A stretch of 64,000 bases of DNA from Alphaproteobacteria bacterium. Its GTDB lineage: Bacteria; Pseudomonadota; Alphaproteobacteria; Rhizobiales; Rhizobiaceae. Location of the stretch: assembly GCA_024742485.1 (NCBI GenBank), contig JANSYK010000001.1, positions 2,542,001-2,606,000 on the forward strand. Reading direction: 5' to 3'. The notes below the pieces were generated by a model. The model worked only from the letters and a program-made list of their open reading frames with translations. It had not been told where the DNA came from and did not search any database. Below are positions 63,404-64,000 of the stretch, in pieces. The position numbers and the translations under genes were made by a program. The stretch's first letter is position 1; each line of letters opens with the position of its first letter.

Positions 63404-63562
63404 TTGACGCCGTTTTCAGACTTTCTGTGGAAACACCTGCCGCCGCCTTTGGCCATGGCGGCGCTGATCCTGTGTTATACGGCGCTTCTGCTGTCGATCC
63501 TGCTGTTGATCGAAAGCGGACCGGTGGACATGATCTATCTGGATATGGGGCGAACCGGATAA
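63404..63562 (+). CDS. 52-residue one-helix microprotein (DltX-like)
   Basis: Starts at TTG (63404-63406), five bases after AGGAGA, and ends with TAA at 63560. Residues 1-15 are short and polar/aromatic (MTPFSDFLWKHLPPP), residues 16-36 are a single hydrophobic helix, and the tail reads ESGPVDMIYLDMGRTG with Tyr45. DltX of Gram-positive bacteria is also about 50 residues, one helix, with a conserved C-terminal Ile-Tyr motif that binds DltB and is reported to carry the acyl group. Its place right after the MBOAT gene supports the same role. It is easily missed because of its length and start codon. Confidence 0.8.
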   Translation: MTPFSDFLWKHLPPPLAMAALILCYTALLLSILLLIESGPVDMIYLDMGRTG

Positions 63563-63568
63563 TCCGCC

Positions 63569-63931
63569 TCAACGGTCAGCCGGTTCCGTCACGGGCGGCG
63601 ATGTTGCCGGCGCTTCTTGTGCCGGGTCGTTCCAGATAACGACGGCAACGAAAACGGCAAAGGCGGCAATCACGACAAGGGTCAGCAGCAAAGGTCCCCG
63701 CGCCACCCAGCGCAACGCCGATCCTCGGTGAGCCCGGAAAGAAAGCACGAAACCGGCAATTGCGATGACAACCGCCACGATCTGAATCTGAAGAAAACTC
63801 GAAACACGGTTCAGCCCTCGCGTGAAACCGAAATCGGTGGGCGCCGTTGTCTGATAGCTCACGATCGACCAGGCGCACACCGCAACCCAGCCGACAACCA
63901 GAATGAGAATCAGATGGCGTTGGCGCATCAT
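63569..63931 (-). CDS. Small membrane protein, unknown
   Basis: A 120-residue protein with three hydrophobic helices (about residues 5-25, 43-62 and 77-101) and a Pro-rich cytoplasmic or external tail. The start at 63931 is chosen because the ATG overlaps the stop of the next gene to the right (TGATG on the minus strand), which indicates translational coupling. Its 3' end lies 6 bp from the microprotein gene, tail to tail. No family recognised. Confidence 0.7.
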   Translation of the reverse strand: MMRQRHLILILVVGWVAVCAWSIVSYQTTAPTDFGFTRGLNRVSSFLQIQIVAVVIAIAGFVLSFRAHRGSALRWVARGPLLLTLVVIAAFAVFVAVVIWNDPAQEAPATSPPVTEPADR

Positions 63932-64000
63932 CAAACTGCCGGCATCTGTTGGGTCGCGCAATGAATGCCGCCGCCAATCTCGCCAAGTGCATCGACATTC
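63931..64000 (-). CDS. Agmatine deiminase family protein, C-terminal end only
   Basis: Only the last 22 codons and the stop lie in the window. The peptide NVDALGEIGGGIHCATQQMP ends with Ala-Val. The GGGxxHCxTQQ block is the C-terminal catalytic-Cys motif of agmatine deiminases (peptidyl-arginine deiminase-type fold), which make N-carbamoylputrescine from agmatine. The rest of the gene is beyond the right edge. Its stop overlaps the start of the small membrane gene. Confidence 0.75.
   Translation of the reverse strand, partial: NVDALGEIGGGIHCATQQMPAV

Overview
This 64-kb window is high-GC chromosomal DNA from an alphaproteobacterium, most likely of the Hyphomicrobiales (Rhizobiales). The evidence is the urtABCDE-ureDABCEFG gene order, many solute-binding-protein transporters (ABC peptide, TRAP, sugar-type ABC, urea ABC) and a family of about 100-bp hairpin repeats. 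The genus cannot be named from the sequence. No rRNA, tRNA or CRISPR was seen.

Layout, left to right. 1-5.4 kb: a peptide ABC operon (dppF-like cut by the window edge, a fused permease-ATPase, dppB-like, binding protein), divergent from a DUF1028 gene across two identical 16-bp palindromes. 6-11 kb: membrane adenylate cyclase, secreted NTF2-like protein, secreted alpha/beta hydrolase, AraC regulator, pirin. 11.3-16.4 kb: TRAP transporter plus an ArgE-like M20 deacylase, divergent from a LysR gene. 16.4-18.2 kb: a small hypothetical gene and a GabT aminotransferase. 18.5-27 kb: a long minus-strand operon of a TorT/Rbs-like ABC importer, PxpA, biotin carrier, biotin carboxylase, PxpB-like and PxpC-like proteins and BioY, divergent from a LysR gene. 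This reads as import of a small amide followed by a split urea-carboxylase-like enzyme, with its own biotin uptake. 28-31 kb: GabD and a LacI regulator.

31.5-42.5 kb: complete urea uptake and urease operon behind a sigma-54-type promoter. A 265-bp MITE sits between ureC and ureE and supplies the present ureE start codon. 42.5-45.1 kb: an AT-rich island with two unknown envelope genes, followed by REP pairs. 45-48 kb: cupin/TetR and methyltransferase/HxlR divergent pairs. 48-58 kb: large autotransporter, acyl-CoA ligase, isochorismatase-like hydrolase, DUF1353 protein with a truncated duplicate 3 kb away, MaoC protein, DUF900 hydrolase and an EamA exporter.

59-63.6 kb: the most interesting locus, a Dlt-like envelope acylation operon. 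It encodes a NeuD-like acyltransferase, an adenylation-ACP fusion (DltA+DltC), a membrane-anchored SGNH protein (DltD-like), an MBOAT protein (DltB-like) and a 52-residue TTG-started one-helix microprotein ending in an Ile-Tyr motif, like DltX. The window ends with a small membrane gene coupled to the 3' end of an agmatine-deiminase-family gene.

A second recurring theme is the repeat family. Two copies lie immediately after substrate-binding-protein stop codons (peptide binding protein and urtA). Only those two keep perfect, compensatorily changed stems, which suggests a role in setting the ratio of binding protein to membrane subunits.
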